This document shows positions 50,889 to 60,000 of a stretch of DNA of 64,000 nucleotides, one piece after another. Each line of letters starts with the position of its first letter. Position 1 is the first letter of the stretch. Location of the stretch: IMG/VR virus record IMGVR_UViG_3300036760_000689, positions 1-64,000 of that record; one strand, written 5' to 3'. This DNA is from a virus. Below the pieces are notes generated by a model. That model searched no databases and had not been told where the DNA came from. It saw only the letters and a program-made list of their open reading frames with translations. A program made the translations under genes and the position numbers.

Positions 50889-51467
50889 CTAGTCGATGCG
50901 TTTGGGGTGTTCCTTCATCTCGAATCGTTTAATCCAATTGCAGTTGGCACAAAGCAATTGATATTTGTTCGGTACACCGCTGAGAACATCCCGGCATATC
51001 GGCCAAACGCCCCATCCGAGTTTCTTTTTCTCGGCTACACCGCCGCCGTTTATGTGATCTATTTGCAGTACCCGCTTATCCTCTATTCCGCACTTGGCGC
51101 ACCGATTACCCAAAAACTTCAGGGCGGCATCCCTTAGTTGATCTGACACCCTTCTGTGGTTAGCACGTTTCCGAGATTTAAACTCTTCACTGTAATAGGA
51201 ATTATTGCATTTCTTGCATGCTGGACTTAATCCATCGCTCGCGGACCTCCTACCAAAAAATTCATGTTTTGGCTTACATTCATGGCATCGACAGCAGGTT
51301 TTGCTTCCGGTCCTGTCAATGATCGAGTTCCGAATCGTATTCTCCTCTAATATCTTGGAGGTCCTATATTTGCGGCATTCCGTGCAAACATTTCTCAACT
51401 TCCCAGTATCGCTTCTAGTCGCAAATTCGTCGCTGGATTTATCTTGTTTACACTTTTTGCAAACCAT
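50889..51467 (-). CDS. Free-standing HNH endonuclease with zinc knuckles
   Basis: 192 residues from ATG 51467 (AGGTG five bases upstream). Four CxxC pairs arranged in two knuckles (CKKCKQDKSSDEF and CCRCHECKPKHEFF) are followed by CKKC. The HNH core is CAKCGIEDKRVLQIDHINGG (about 130-150) and CANCNWIKRF (about 178). It is a typical phage homing endonuclease inserted between structural genes. Confidence 0.88.
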   Translation of the reverse strand: MVCKKCKQDKSSDEFATRSDTGKLRNVCTECRKYRTSKILEENTIRNSIIDRTGSKTCCRCHECKPKHEFFGRRSASDGLSPACKKCNNSYYSEEFKSRKRANHRRVSDQLRDAALKFLGNRCAKCGIEDKRVLQIDHINGGGVAEKKKLGWGVWPICRDVLSGVPNKYQLLCANCNWIKRFEMKEHPKRID

Positions 51468-51471
51468 CACA

Positions 51472-51837
51472 TCACCTGTTTCGCATGCGCCTGCTTCCAT
51501 TCCGTGAGGACTTCCTGACTTTATCCAATTTGCGGAGTATCTCTGCCGGAATTATTATTTCGTTTTTATGCAGCATATAGATCCCAGTCTTCTTGATCCT
51601 TCCGCCCTTACGAAAGCTGGCAAAAGCGCCGAATTCGCCAGCGTTGGGAACTCCGCCGACATTTTCCGTGTCAGTCGATGGGCCACCACGATTTGCGAGT
51701 CTTTGCGTTTCGGCCTTCTGAGTGACCTGCCGAATGGATTCCTTGAGTGTCCTCTGTTTTTGCGCCTGTTTCGCCGGGAAATATATCGAAGAAAATCCCT
51801 TCATCAGATTCCCAAACGCGTTAGTCGTTGCCATCAT
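51472..51837 (-). CDS. Small structural-type protein
   Basis: 121 residues, start either ATG 51837 or 51834. The central region is Gln/Arg-rich. Residues 76-99 (FRKGGRIKKTGIYMLHKNEI) resemble the 'GG...tG.y.lHknE.iiPa' motif found in small virion proteins of environmental phages. The C-terminus is very basic. Its start overlaps the stop of the upstream gene. Confidence 0.6.
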   Translation of the reverse strand: MMATTNAFGNLMKGFSSIYFPAKQAQKQRTLKESIRQVTQKAETQRLANRGGPSTDTENVGGVPNAGEFGAFASFRKGGRIKKTGIYMLHKNEIIIPAEILRKLDKVRKSSRNGSRRMRNR

Positions 51838-52367
51838 TTACCCTTCATCGCCATGAATCCACCAGCCATGGATCCGAGACCGCCTGCCAAACTACCCCAT
51901 GCCCCAGCTTGCGATGCCGATAACTGAGCATATGCCTGACCCGCTTGCCCATATCCGCCTTGCGCCTGTCCATAGGCTCCGATGCCGGCCTGCGTGCCGC
52001 CGCTTCCCATTGCAGCAAGACGCGCCAAAGCTTCGGATACTCCCCCAGAATAGATACCAGTCTTCGTTCCAGCTTCCTGAAGGTTGATATCCCTCATGGT
52101 CACATCCCTCAACCCACCAGGTGCCATCTCCTGAGCTTGTTTCCGCTGGAGATAGTACTGTTGAGTTGCGGCGTTGATGGAAGGAGCCATGGAACGTTGG
52201 AGATCCGCACCTTTGCCCGTTGCCATGGCCATATAAGCATCCTGGGCTGTTTGGCGAGCTGGGGCAGCTTCCTGTTCCAAACCTTTACCAAGAGTAAAGG
52301 TCTGCTGAGCGATATCCATCATCTGTTTAGTGGCGACATCGGCCTGTTTTGCGGCTCCCTTGCCCAT
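51834..52367 (-). CDS. Gly/Ala/Gln-rich structural protein
   Basis: 177 residues. The first 110 residues are helical and Ala/Gln-rich. The C-terminal 60 residues are Gly/Ala/Gln/Tyr-rich (GAYGQAQGGYGQAGQAYAQL), a low-complexity tail typical of tail-tip or internal virion proteins. Function not known. It lies in the late operon between endonuclease insertions. Confidence 0.6.
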   Translation of the reverse strand: MGKGAAKQADVATKQMMDIAQQTFTLGKGLEQEAAPARQTAQDAYMAMATGKGADLQRSMAPSINAATQQYYLQRKQAQEMAPGGLRDVTMRDINLQEAGTKTGIYSGGVSEALARLAAMGSGGTQAGIGAYGQAQGGYGQAGQAYAQLSASQAGAWGSLAGGLGSMAGGFMAMKGK

Positions 52368-52383
52368 CGTAACTCCTTTGCCG

Positions 52384-53007
52384 TCAATAGTTTACGGCCA
52401 CTCCTCGATAGTCAGTTGCAGATTGATGTTTCCTGGCGTTACACGATTGACACAATGGCTGGATGTTGGAAATATCACTTAATCCGCCCCGGATAACGGG
52501 AATTATATGATCGATCACAAGTTTGATTTCAGGTTCGCATCGTTTACAGCATAAGCACATATGTTGATATTTGCTTTTCAATGCTTCCCACTCTTCTAAG
52601 GTGAAGGATCCGCGTGCCGTTGTCTTGCACGCCCTACGATTCGCCTCATACACGGCAAGTTTGCTCTTATTGTTTTGCTTCCATACCTTGATTGAGGCAT
52701 ACGCTTTGTCCAGATTTTCGCGCTGCCATTTTGCGTTGGCTTCCCTTTTCTGTTCTCGGTGTCTTTCCCTATATTTTCTTTTCTGCTCCCTGTACTTTTG
52801 GGGATTGTCCTTCCGCCATTGCCTTGCCAATTCGTTCAAGTGCGCTCTGTGTTCCTTGCTGTATTTCTTGACCTTAGCTGATAACTCCGCGATGTGATTC
52901 AGACGATAGTTTTTGAATTCCGCCCCACCGCAAGTTCTGCATGTATTCCTGTACCTTCTAAACTGATCATCCGGTAGAGTCTGCAGGCATCCGTGGCATT
53001 GCTTCAT
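52384..53007 (-). CDS. Free-standing HNH endonuclease
   Basis: 207 residues. An N-terminal zinc knuckle (CHGC ... CRTCGG), a long basic helix (residues 40-115, rich in [20 protein letters not shown]), and a C-terminal HNH (CLCCKRCEP about residue 150, [12 protein letters not shown] about 165, [14 protein letters not shown] about 182). The helix probably contacts DNA. Second such gene within 2 kb. Confidence 0.88.
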   Translation of the reverse strand: MKQCHGCLQTLPDDQFRRYRNTCRTCGGAEFKNYRLNHIAELSAKVKKYSKEHRAHLNELARQWRKDNPQKYREQKRKYRERHREQKREANAKWQRENLDKAYASIKVWKQNNKSKLAVYEANRRACKTTARGSFTLEEWEALKSKYQHMCLCCKRCEPEIKLVIDHIIPVIRGGLSDISNIQPLCQSCNARKHQSATDYRGVAVNY

Positions 53008-53013
53008 CGCAAT

Positions 53014-53604
53014 CTATTGTCCTCTGAGTTGGCGGTGTTCCTCTTTCGTCATCATCACGATCGTCGAATTGCTGACGATCCCATGGATTGTGGTGTATTT
53101 GGGAATCGTCGCAACATGCGTGAATCCAATCCTTTTGACGAATAACTTGGCCGCGATATTTTCTTCTGGGGTTTCCCCGATTATCAGATCAACATTGAGC
53201 CGATTAAACCAATAATCCAAGACGATCTCGGAGAACTGATCGGTATAAGATGGTTTCTGATAATCTTTGAAAAATACAAAAGATCCGAGCGCCCGTGTCC
53301 AATCGCCTTTGCAAGTCGTAATATCGGCAAGCCAAGCCATACCAGCGATTTCCACGATTTCATCACCATTGACGATCGAAAAGATAGCCAGTAGAGTCTT
53401 ACCGGAATTGAAAAAGACGAGGTAATCAAACAAGCTCATATCAGGATTTTCATGGAATACCGTGTCCCATAAGTCCTCTGAATGGAGCTTTTTATAAAGC
53501 ATGATGAGCGTTTCGACCGTGAACACACCTGTCCTTGGATCGTAAGGCAACGCTGCCAAGTTTCCTCTGACAAACTCAAAATCCTTAACGGCTGTAGTTT
53601 CCAT
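53014..53604 (-). CDS. GNAT-like acetyltransferase
   Basis: 196 residues from ATG 53604, preceded by AAGGA at five bases; the frame is open nine codons further. YLVFFNSGKTLLAIFSIVNG, AGMAWLADITT and NLIIGETPEENIAAKLFVKRIGF-like segments give the GNAT strand order, with the acetyl-CoA loop replaced by a short variant. Related phage proteins sit among structural genes. Substrate unknown. Confidence 0.6.
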   Translation of the reverse strand: METTAVKDFEFVRGNLAALPYDPRTGVFTVETLIMLYKKLHSEDLWDTVFHENPDMSLFDYLVFFNSGKTLLAIFSIVNGDEIVEIAGMAWLADITTCKGDWTRALGSFVFFKDYQKPSYTDQFSEIVLDYWFNRLNVDLIIGETPEENIAAKLFVKRIGFTHVATIPKYTTIHGIVSNSTIVMMTKEEHRQLRGQ

Positions 53605-53646
53605 AGAATCCTTCCATCCCGACTTTATCACAGCTTCGTCAATCCC

Positions 53647-54024
53647 CTATCCGATATAAGCCCCCATATCACCAGCAAAGACTGGTATCCGAGCATTCGT
53701 GAATTTATCAATCGTATAAAAAACCACCATGGTATTTGCGCCGCCTTCCCAAAACTGAAGAACGGTATCGGGGGCGGATGGCAGATTGACCTCCATCAGA
53801 ACTCGGGGAGTATCCTCCCGATGATAGAAAATCGGTTTTGGAATCGCTGTCTGGGGATGTATCGCCTGAGATTCATAGTATTGAAAATCGGCAGTATTTG
53901 CCAGCGACCAGCAATCCGATAACACAGTATCTGGGGTAGACGGAAGATTGACATTTGCCTGCCATAGATGCAGGCCAAGATTTATCTGCTGAAGAAACCA
54001 TTGAATGCTACGAACAACCATCAT
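53647..54024 (-). CDS. Hypothetical 125-residue beta-rich protein
   Basis: Two copies of the segment VNLPSTPDTVL (about residues 25 and 79, the second VNLPSAPDTVL) point to an internal duplication of a roughly 54-residue unit. It is rich in aromatic residues. It may be a small tail or decoration protein. It overlaps the next gene by four bases. Confidence 0.55.
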   Translation of the reverse strand: MMVVRSIQWFLQQINLGLHLWQANVNLPSTPDTVLSDCWSLANTADFQYYESQAIHPQTAIPKPIFYHREDTPRVLMEVNLPSAPDTVLQFWEGGANTMVVFYTIDKFTNARIPVFAGDMGAYIG

Positions 54025-54899
54025 CCCACCCTATAAGCAATCTTATGGTATAGGTAGCCTCCCGCTACTGGACAAGCAACCTGGAAGATTCCAGTCGTGC
54101 CTAAGTCGATGGGGATTGTCACTCGGGATCGGTTGGGAAATATCTGTCCATAATAATTAGGATAGGGTGCATAGATATGCTGATATCCTCGACCGGCCCA
54201 AGTTCTGGTGTTTGCGCCTGTCGCGGTACACCAATATTCAACTGGCACAAAACGGCAATAGCCACCCGGGGTGGATTGACCGTCGCATGAAGAACCTAAA
54301 CCCTGAGGTCCACCACATCGTGAGGTGTTTACAGGCGTGACATTATCTATCATCCAAGCGGAGGCGGAATCATTGTATGACAAAGAATCCGCAGTGGTTC
54401 TTGACCCTTGGCCATAAACATAATGCGTGTTTTGCGTCTGGGCTTCGGGAGTAAAATCGGTGATGCCCGCCTTGAAGAATTCGGGCAACTGAGTACCAAA
54501 GTAGAACTCGATGCAAAAATGATACTGGCCAGAAAATACCCAGACATCCCAAGCCGCGCCTGCTGGCGCATTTACTCTTACATTCCAAGCGGGGGTGGTT
54601 CCTGTCACGGGACTCGCGTTTTGATCTGTGAGCGCCATCGACATTTTGAGGTCGCTCGATCCAGCAATATCCGTGAACACCATTTTAAAAAATCGTCCAT
54701 CCGCATCGTGCGGCGATTCAGCCGTAACCGTGGGAGGAGTGCCATCTCTATTATCCGTCAGAGTCCAGGCAGGAGTCTGACCGCTCAAGGCATTATAGAT
54801 GACGGACAGCCCATGCGTGTCGCCAGCCGTGCCAAGCATATCAACTACGGCGGCGGCGTGATAGACATGATAACTAGAATTCAAAAACATCGGTACAGC
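54021..54899 (-). CDS. Structural protein A of a paralogous pair
   Basis: 292 residues from ATG 54899. Beta-rich with aromatic and Gly clusters. The C-terminal segment IPIDLGTTGIFQVACPV matches VPIDTGVTGVFRVTGPP at the end of the neighbouring gene (54905-55735), so the two are paralogs that have diverged. Tail-associated function is likely from position but not shown. Confidence 0.6.
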   Translation of the reverse strand, partial: AVPMFLNSSYHVYHAAAVVDMLGTAGDTHGLSVIYNALSGQTPAWTLTDNRDGTPPTVTAESPHDADGRFFKMVFTDIAGSSDLKMSMALTDQNASPVTGTTPAWNVRVNAPAGAAWDVWVFSGQYHFCIEFYFGTQLPEFFKAGITDFTPEAQTQNTHYVYGQGSRTTADSLSYNDSASAWMIDNVTPVNTSRCGGPQGLGSSCDGQSTPGGYCRFVPVEYWCTATGANTRTWAGRGYQHIYAPYPNYYGQIFPNRSRVTIPIDLGTTGIFQVACPVAGGYLYHKIAYRVG

Positions 54900-54904
54900 C
54901 ATGA

Positions 54905-55735
54905 CTAACTCTTTCTCCAACACATTTTTCTAATATCCTGGAGGGGTGGGCCAGTTACTCTAAACACTCCAGTTACGCCGGTGTCAATCGGGACGGTAAG
55001 TTCGGCATTAAACGCTTGGAGGCTATCCACCCATAAGACGTTTGGCAACTTGCCAAACACGAGATCATAATTCTGAAACGTGATCGGAATGAACAACAAC
55101 GCACCGCTCTGGGTTGTTAAAGAGCTAGGGGTTGTAAAGGGATATCCTACGCAATACCAAGCGTACGAAGGAGTTATATTGTAAGCAAGGCTGCCATATA
55201 CTTTATTCATCCAATGGGCTTCATTACTATAATCATATGATGAATGAACATTGGCATTGGTATATGGACCTCCAGCGCATAACCAGACTGGGGGATTGGT
55301 AATTTCTGGGTAGGGATCCACCTCACAGCACCACCATGTTTGCGGAACCGCCTGTTGGGCATTGATACACACATAGGGTCTGTTTTTGCCGCAATAAGTG
55401 CTTACGTCGGAGCCGCCACCTGCAACGTTGAGGTTTTGGCTGGTTTCATTGTTGATCTGAAGACCATATCCATCCTTGGCGACGATATTTAATTGAGTGG
55501 CGGCGGCCCTAGTGAATTGGACTGTGAAATAATGCGTTGCCCCGTAATCCCCAACTGGAGACTTGTAGGTCGTGGGCGTCTGCGTCTTACCCCCCACAGT
55601 GCAGGTCCAACCGAGGGTTGTCACAAGATCATCATATAGATCGTCAATGATATCTTGGACGTCGGTTATGCCGGCATGGAGCCTATAGGTGTAATCGATG
55701 TTGAGCGTTCCAGCCAGAAAACTTGGGATGGCCAT
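54905..55735 (-). CDS. Structural protein B of a paralogous pair
   Basis: 276 residues. It opens MAIPSFLAGTLNIDYTYRLH and ends VPIDTGVTGVFRVTGPPLQD plus a basic tail, alignable with the C-terminus of the gene before it. The two lie head-to-tail with a five-base gap. Both are rich in Tyr, Gly and Cys. Presumably minor tail or baseplate-associated proteins. Confidence 0.6.
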   Translation of the reverse strand: MAIPSFLAGTLNIDYTYRLHAGITDVQDIIDDLYDDLVTTLGWTCTVGGKTQTPTTYKSPVGDYGATHYFTVQFTRAAATQLNIVAKDGYGLQINNETSQNLNVAGGGSDVSTYCGKNRPYVCINAQQAVPQTWWCCEVDPYPEITNPPVWLCAGGPYTNANVHSSYDYSNEAHWMNKVYGSLAYNITPSYAWYCVGYPFTTPSSLTTQSGALLFIPITFQNYDLVFGKLPNVLWVDSLQAFNAELTVPIDTGVTGVFRVTGPPLQDIRKMCWRKS

Positions 55736-55849
55736 TATAAGACCGTTGCCTTTCTGCGTTTCCAGAGTAAAGAGTGGGTTTCGCTCATTTTTCTAATCGT
55801 CTCTTCCGAATGATGGCGGCCAATCCAATTTCTATTGCCGATTGGGGTA

Positions 55850-57037
55850 TTAGGCATATTCTTTCATAAAACCCGTTATGACGAACCGGTCAAGAACGGC
55901 GTTATAGATCGCTCCCAGCATATCCGTTTTCCCAGGTCCAGTACTCAGGGTGATGTCGGGCATGTTTTGTGGAACGCTGAATTTGGTATCCAAAGTTAGC
56001 GTCCGATTTCCTGTAGCATCCTGGGTAAACTCCCAAATGATACGCTGACCATCTACTCCATTGGTTGGATTCCCAAGAATGCGGTTGGCCCCCAATGTTA
56101 CTCTGAAATGATTTCCTGCGGATCCATCGGTGGCCAATGGAGAAGCATCACTCATGGCAACGACCGTAGGAAGAATTGAACCTGTCGTGGCCTTTACTTG
56201 TCCCTGGACCTCCAGGGTATAAGTTGGCGCTCCCGTCGTTGCGATACCGATCTTGTTTGAGGACTCTTTGATAACTGAATCGCCGATCGTGCCGGCGGCA
56301 GTGAACTTTGGTATGTTACCTGCTGTGCCGCTGCCACCAACCTTACCGTTGAATGTTGACCAATCGCCAGATGACAGGTAACCGCTTTGACCGGCACCAC
56401 CCTGTTTAACCTGAATGCTTGTGCCGCCCCCGACCACCGCGCCAGTGCCCCCTGAGACGGTCAGAACAGAGGACGTGGCCTCAGTCAGGTTGCCAAAACC
56501 GAGGGCATTCTGCTTGCCATTGAATGTGGCCCAATCAGTGGAAGACAGGTATCCATCCACTGCGGCAGTGGCCTTGGTGATCGAGAGTGTCAGATCACTG
56601 CCGAGGTTTCCTCCACCTGACAATGGCGAATTGCTGGAGACTTGTCTGATAGCGGGAACAAAACCAGTATGTAATGCTTGGGCATAGTCCAAATGCGACA
56701 ACAACGCATGATCGGTTACCCCGCCACCTCCATTGGTTGGGATAGGCAATGGCGTTTTTCCTTTTGATTTTAGGAGATCAAGATAGATGTTTCCCGCCTC
56801 AACTGAGGACAGATAACTTTTTGTAACATAATCCGTCGCAGTCAAGTTTTTTTGCAACGGCCCCCCAGTGATCGCATGCGCGGTCATCTGGATCGGACTG
56901 TAGAACTTTACCGGACCTTCCTCACCATGGATGTTTTTAATGATGTTGAAGATCTGTCTGAGGACGAAATTCAACTTTTCCCATTGCTGGGCCTCGGGTG
57001 ATTTCCGATTGTAATCGACCTGATAAAACTCTGACAT
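55850..57037 (-). CDS. Tail fibre / collar-type protein
   Basis: 395 residues. The middle carries the tail-fibre motifs SGGGNLGSDLTLSI, GYLSSTDWATFNGKQ and, about 60 residues on, GYLSSGDWSTFNGKV, characteristic of phage receptor-binding fibres. Glycine-rich linkers flank them. The C-terminal 120 residues have a beta-rich fold that may be the receptor-contacting tip. Its start abuts the giant tail gene. Confidence 0.8.
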   Translation of the reverse strand: MSEFYQVDYNRKSPEAQQWEKLNFVLRQIFNIIKNIHGEEGPVKFYSPIQMTAHAITGGPLQKNLTATDYVTKSYLSSVEAGNIYLDLLKSKGKTPLPIPTNGGGGVTDHALLSHLDYAQALHTGFVPAIRQVSSNSPLSGGGNLGSDLTLSITKATAAVDGYLSSTDWATFNGKQNALGFGNLTEATSSVLTVSGGTGAVVGGGTSIQVKQGGAGQSGYLSSGDWSTFNGKVGGSGTAGNIPKFTAAGTIGDSVIKESSNKIGIATTGAPTYTLEVQGQVKATTGSILPTVVAMSDASPLATDGSAGNHFRVTLGANRILGNPTNGVDGQRIIWEFTQDATGNRTLTLDTKFSVPQNMPDITLSTGPGKTDMLGAIYNAVLDRFVITGFMKEYA

Positions 57038-57045
57038 TTCGTCTC

Positions 57046-60000
57046 TCAGTATGTCTGCGGTGGTGCCATCTTCTCCCTGCGATAACCATCTTCCATATTC
57101 AGATCTTTCAACTCAATCTCGCTCTTATCCCAGAAAATGCCGAAGGCGCTAGTGGAACTGAAGATGAGGCGGAACAGTTTGCCTTTTTTCGCGCTGGTCA
57201 GATCAATTTTTCTCTTCGAGAAGGATGGATCTGGACTGGGATTGGCTAGGATATTACCAGAATGCCTCAAAATGTTGTCGATCCAGATCTCGAAATTCAC
57301 ATCAGCGTTGGGATTGGTCATCGACAACCATAGTCGTCTAAGAATCTTGTAGCGATCATAATTGAAGATCTGAGTCCAAGTATCAGCCAATGTCACATCT
57401 GGTGGAAGTTTATCAATCACATAGTTGACGGAATAATTCCTCATAATTTTTGCGCTGAAGGTAACCCTGGCGAGTTTCCCGATGGTATCTTTGGCCAAAC
57501 TGAAAGTGGACAGCAAACGGCCAGCATGCGAGAAAGTAAATGTTTGGGCCGTCACAACACCATCAAGCCAGAAGGTCAAAGTAGCTGGCTGACCACCTGT
57601 ATCGGCTTGGACGACGACCTCTTTCCAGAGTTTTTTGTAGGGCCACTCTTCAATCACCCATGGCATCTCGATGATCGTTTCCTCGATGCTATCCTCAAAA
57701 TATTTGAACTCGTGTTCGTAAATTGTGAACGGAAAGCCTGAGGTAGCGGTAATCCGCATGATTTTCCCGATCGTGTCGATCGGCAAGGAGAACACCACGC
57801 GCGAACGAGCGGACGTGGCCAGGGTAAAAGTATCTGGTAGACTATAACCATCAACCCAGACTGTTATGGTGACGTTATGTCCCCCGGTGTCGCCTTCCAG
57901 GATCACATCCCTCAGACGTTTTTGGTTCGAAATGCCTTGATCTGTCCATGGAGATTCATGCCGATATTCCTGAAAAGGTTCTGGAATGGCTTCCACCCAT
58001 GCTTTCCAAAACCGCATCTGAGATCCAGTCTCTGATCTCAAGATGACCCGCCAGAGGATACCAACCGTATCTGGTTCAAAACTGAAGGAATATTGGTCGC
58101 GCCCCAGATCCGAAATATATGTGGGAATCGTCGTGACTGAACGGTTATCCACCTGAGTGTCAATTATGATCCCACCTGGGCCGAGGTTGTTTACCTCCAC
58201 AAGAAGTTTTCGGAATCGTTTTCTTTGGTTGGGCGCGCCCTCGTTGCTCCACGGAGTTTCGATGACCGTATTCTCAATCGAATCATCAAAATGGGCGAAG
58301 TCACTTCCATAGATCGTAAATCTCTGATTGGCTACTGCCGTAATTCTTGTGATTTTGCCAATCAGATCCACGGGCAAGGAGTAAACAACTCTTTCCCTAT
58401 AAGGTGTGTTGAGGATAAAGGTATCAGGTAGCGCAGCGCCGTCAACCCACGCCGTGACTATGACATCGTCGCCCGTCGTATCCGCCTCGATAATCAGATC
58501 TCTGAGACGTTTCTCCTGGTCGGTGCCATTATTCGCCCATGGGGATTCATACCGCCATTCGTGGAAAGGTTCTGGAATGGCTTCCACCCATGCCCTCCAG
58601 AATCTCATTTGGGATCCTGGTTCTGATCTCAAAATCACTCTCCACAGAATTCCCACGGTGTCGGGGTCAAAACTAAAGACATATTCGCTCCGGCCCAGAG
58701 CGGTGATGGTATCTGGGGTCGTCAATACCGTTGCATTATCAATCTGGGCTTCAACGGTCACCGCTCCCGGCCCGAGATTGTTGACCTCCACCATGAGTTT
58801 TCTAAAACGCTTTTTCTGGTTAGGCGCGCCCTCATCACTCCAGGGCATCTCGATGATCGTGTTTTCGATGGCGTCGGCGAAATGCGCGAACTCATGGACG
58901 TAGATCGTAAACCAATATCCCGATGTTGCCGTTATTCGTGTGATCTTTCCGATCAAATCCACGGGCAACGAGAAAACCACTTTCTGCCTGTCTGGGGTAT
59001 TCAGAAGAAATGTGTCTGGAAGGGCGCTACCATCGACCCAGACTGTTATGGTGACGTTGTGACTCCGTGTGTCCGCCTCAATTACCAAATCTCTGAGACG
59101 CTTCTCATTGTCCGTTCCATTGTTGGTCCACGGGGATTCAAATCGTCTTTGTTCGAAAGGTTCTGGGATCGCTTCAACCCAAGCGCGCCAAAAACGCATA
59201 ACGGATCCAGAATCAGAGGTAAGAATCACCCTCCAGAGGATACCTACGCTGTCAGGTTCAAAACTAAAAGTATACTCAGATCTGCCCAGTGCGGTAATTC
59301 GTGTGGGGGTCGTTGTCATCGAGGCATTGTCAATCTGAGCATTGACGGTGATGCCACCTGGACCGAGATTGTTCACTTCCACGATTAAATTTCGGAATCT
59401 CTTTTTTTGATTGGGCGCACCCTGATCGTTCCATGGCGTCTCGATAATCGTATCCTGAATCGAGTCATCGAAATGGATAATATCGTGACCATAGATGGTG
59501 AATCTGTGGTCGCCTATCGCGGTAATCCTTGTGATTTTCCCTATAGTATCCACAGGCAGGGAAAAACACACTCGCGATCTTACCTTTGTATTTACGGTAT
59601 AGGCGTCAGGCAGAGCCGCACCATCCACCCATGGAGTAACAACAACATCGTCCCCAACAGTATCCGCCTCAATTACCAGATCTCTGAGACGTTTCTCCTG
59701 GTCGGTGCCATTGTTCGCCCATGGGGATTCATACCGCCATTCCTGAAGAGGTTCGGGAAGAGCCTCTACCCAGGCACGATAGAATCTGAATGTTGACCCA
59801 GGATCATTGACCGTAATCAACGCACGCCACAAAATTCCGACGGTATCTGGCTCGAAACTGAAGACATATTCCGTCCTGCCATGCTCGGAAACATTGATTC
59901 CCGTCGAAGTGATGCTAACCGATGCGTTGTCCACCTGGGCATCGACGGTCAAACCGCTAGGACCAACATTGTCGGCTTCCACGATCATCTTACGATAACG

